Shown here: positions 5,038-5,044 of the stretch, piece after piece
Layout: each line of letters opens with the position of its first letter
Numbering within the stretch: position 1 is the stretch's first letter
Assembly (NCBI GenBank): GCA_023438325.1
Contig: JAEXRB010000270.1
Coordinates: 1 to 5,044 of the forward strand
Reading direction: 5' to 3'
Length of the DNA: 5,044 nt
Source: Pseudomonadota bacterium
GTDB taxonomy: Bacteria > Pseudomonadota > Gammaproteobacteria > Xanthomonadales > Xanthomonadaceae
Made by a program: the position numbers and the translations under genes
The notes under the pieces: generated by a model
Told to the model about the DNA's origin: nothing
Databases searched by the model: none
Seen by the model: only the letters and a program-made list of their open reading frames with translations

Positions 5038-5044
5038 GGTAGCT
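5017..5044 (-). terminator. 28-nt hairpin at the right edge, possible terminator of an upstream gene
   Basis: AGCTACCC (5017-5024) and GGGTAGCT (5037-5044) pair perfectly over 8 bp. Inside, after one mismatch, CGA/TCG adds 3 bp around a four-base loop. On the minus strand the hairpin is followed by a short T-stretch (TTTAG) and a TTTTT further on at 5002-5006. It may terminate a minus-strand gene beyond the window, or act in the leader of the surface-protein gene. The T-run is weak, so the terminator call is uncertain. Confidence 0.45.

Noticed and set aside
1..5044. CRISPR arrays, tRNA or rRNA genes, insertion-sequence ends
   Set aside because: No regularly spaced repeats, no cloverleaf with a CCA-type end, and no transposase or paired terminal repeats with target duplications were found by eye on either strand.

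Overview
The window is high-GC bacterial DNA, about 67% G+C in the hand-counted housekeeping stretch and nearer 52-57% in two islands. It looks like a gammaproteobacterium of the Xanthomonas/Lysobacter/Rhodanobacter group (Lysobacterales). The main reason is the NAD kinase, which resembles the short (about 255 aa) xanthomonad form along its whole length. The taxonomic call is an inference from remembered family sequences, not from a search.

Layout from left to right: (1) The last 15 codons of a + strand gene end at base 49, followed by a small hairpin and a strong intrinsic terminator (74-106). (2) A gene-free convergent gap of about 125 bases contains a run of nine G. (3) A tightly packed minus-strand operon spans 3071 down to 231: NAD kinase (nadK), a cytosolic 5'-nucleotidase I family enzyme, and a DUF1615-type lipoprotein with lytic-transglycosylase-like motifs. 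Its genes overlap by 20 and 4 bases, so translation is probably coupled. (4) Only 34 bases upstream of nadK, on the same strand, lies a type II toxin-antitoxin pair (antitoxin 3628-3368, ParE/RelE-like toxin 3402-3106). A perfect 7-bp inverted repeat sits on its putative -10 box and start codon. (5) A UUCG-loop intrinsic terminator (3660-3689) ends the last gene. (6) That gene (4974-3712) is a secreted, cysteine-paired, Ser/Thr/Ala/Gly-rich surface protein with a C-terminal motif-TM-Arg tail resembling IPTL-CTERM (exosortase H type) sorting signals. (7) A 28-nt hairpin ends exactly at the right edge.

Functional reading: nadK makes NADP from NAD, and the co-transcribed nucleotidase probably removes phosphate from nucleoside monophosphates, so the first two operon genes both touch nucleotide-cofactor pools. 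The third gene product is an outer-membrane lipoprotein likely to act on, or bind, peptidoglycan. The toxin-antitoxin pair has no visible terminator before nadK, so its autoregulated promoter may feed an essential housekeeping operon.

No clearly new multi-gene system is visible. The most interesting points are the likely leaderless, palindrome-covered antitoxin start, the toxin-antitoxin/nadK read-through arrangement, the composition break inside the surface-protein gene at a domain boundary, and the putative catalytic residues in the DUF1615 lipoprotein.
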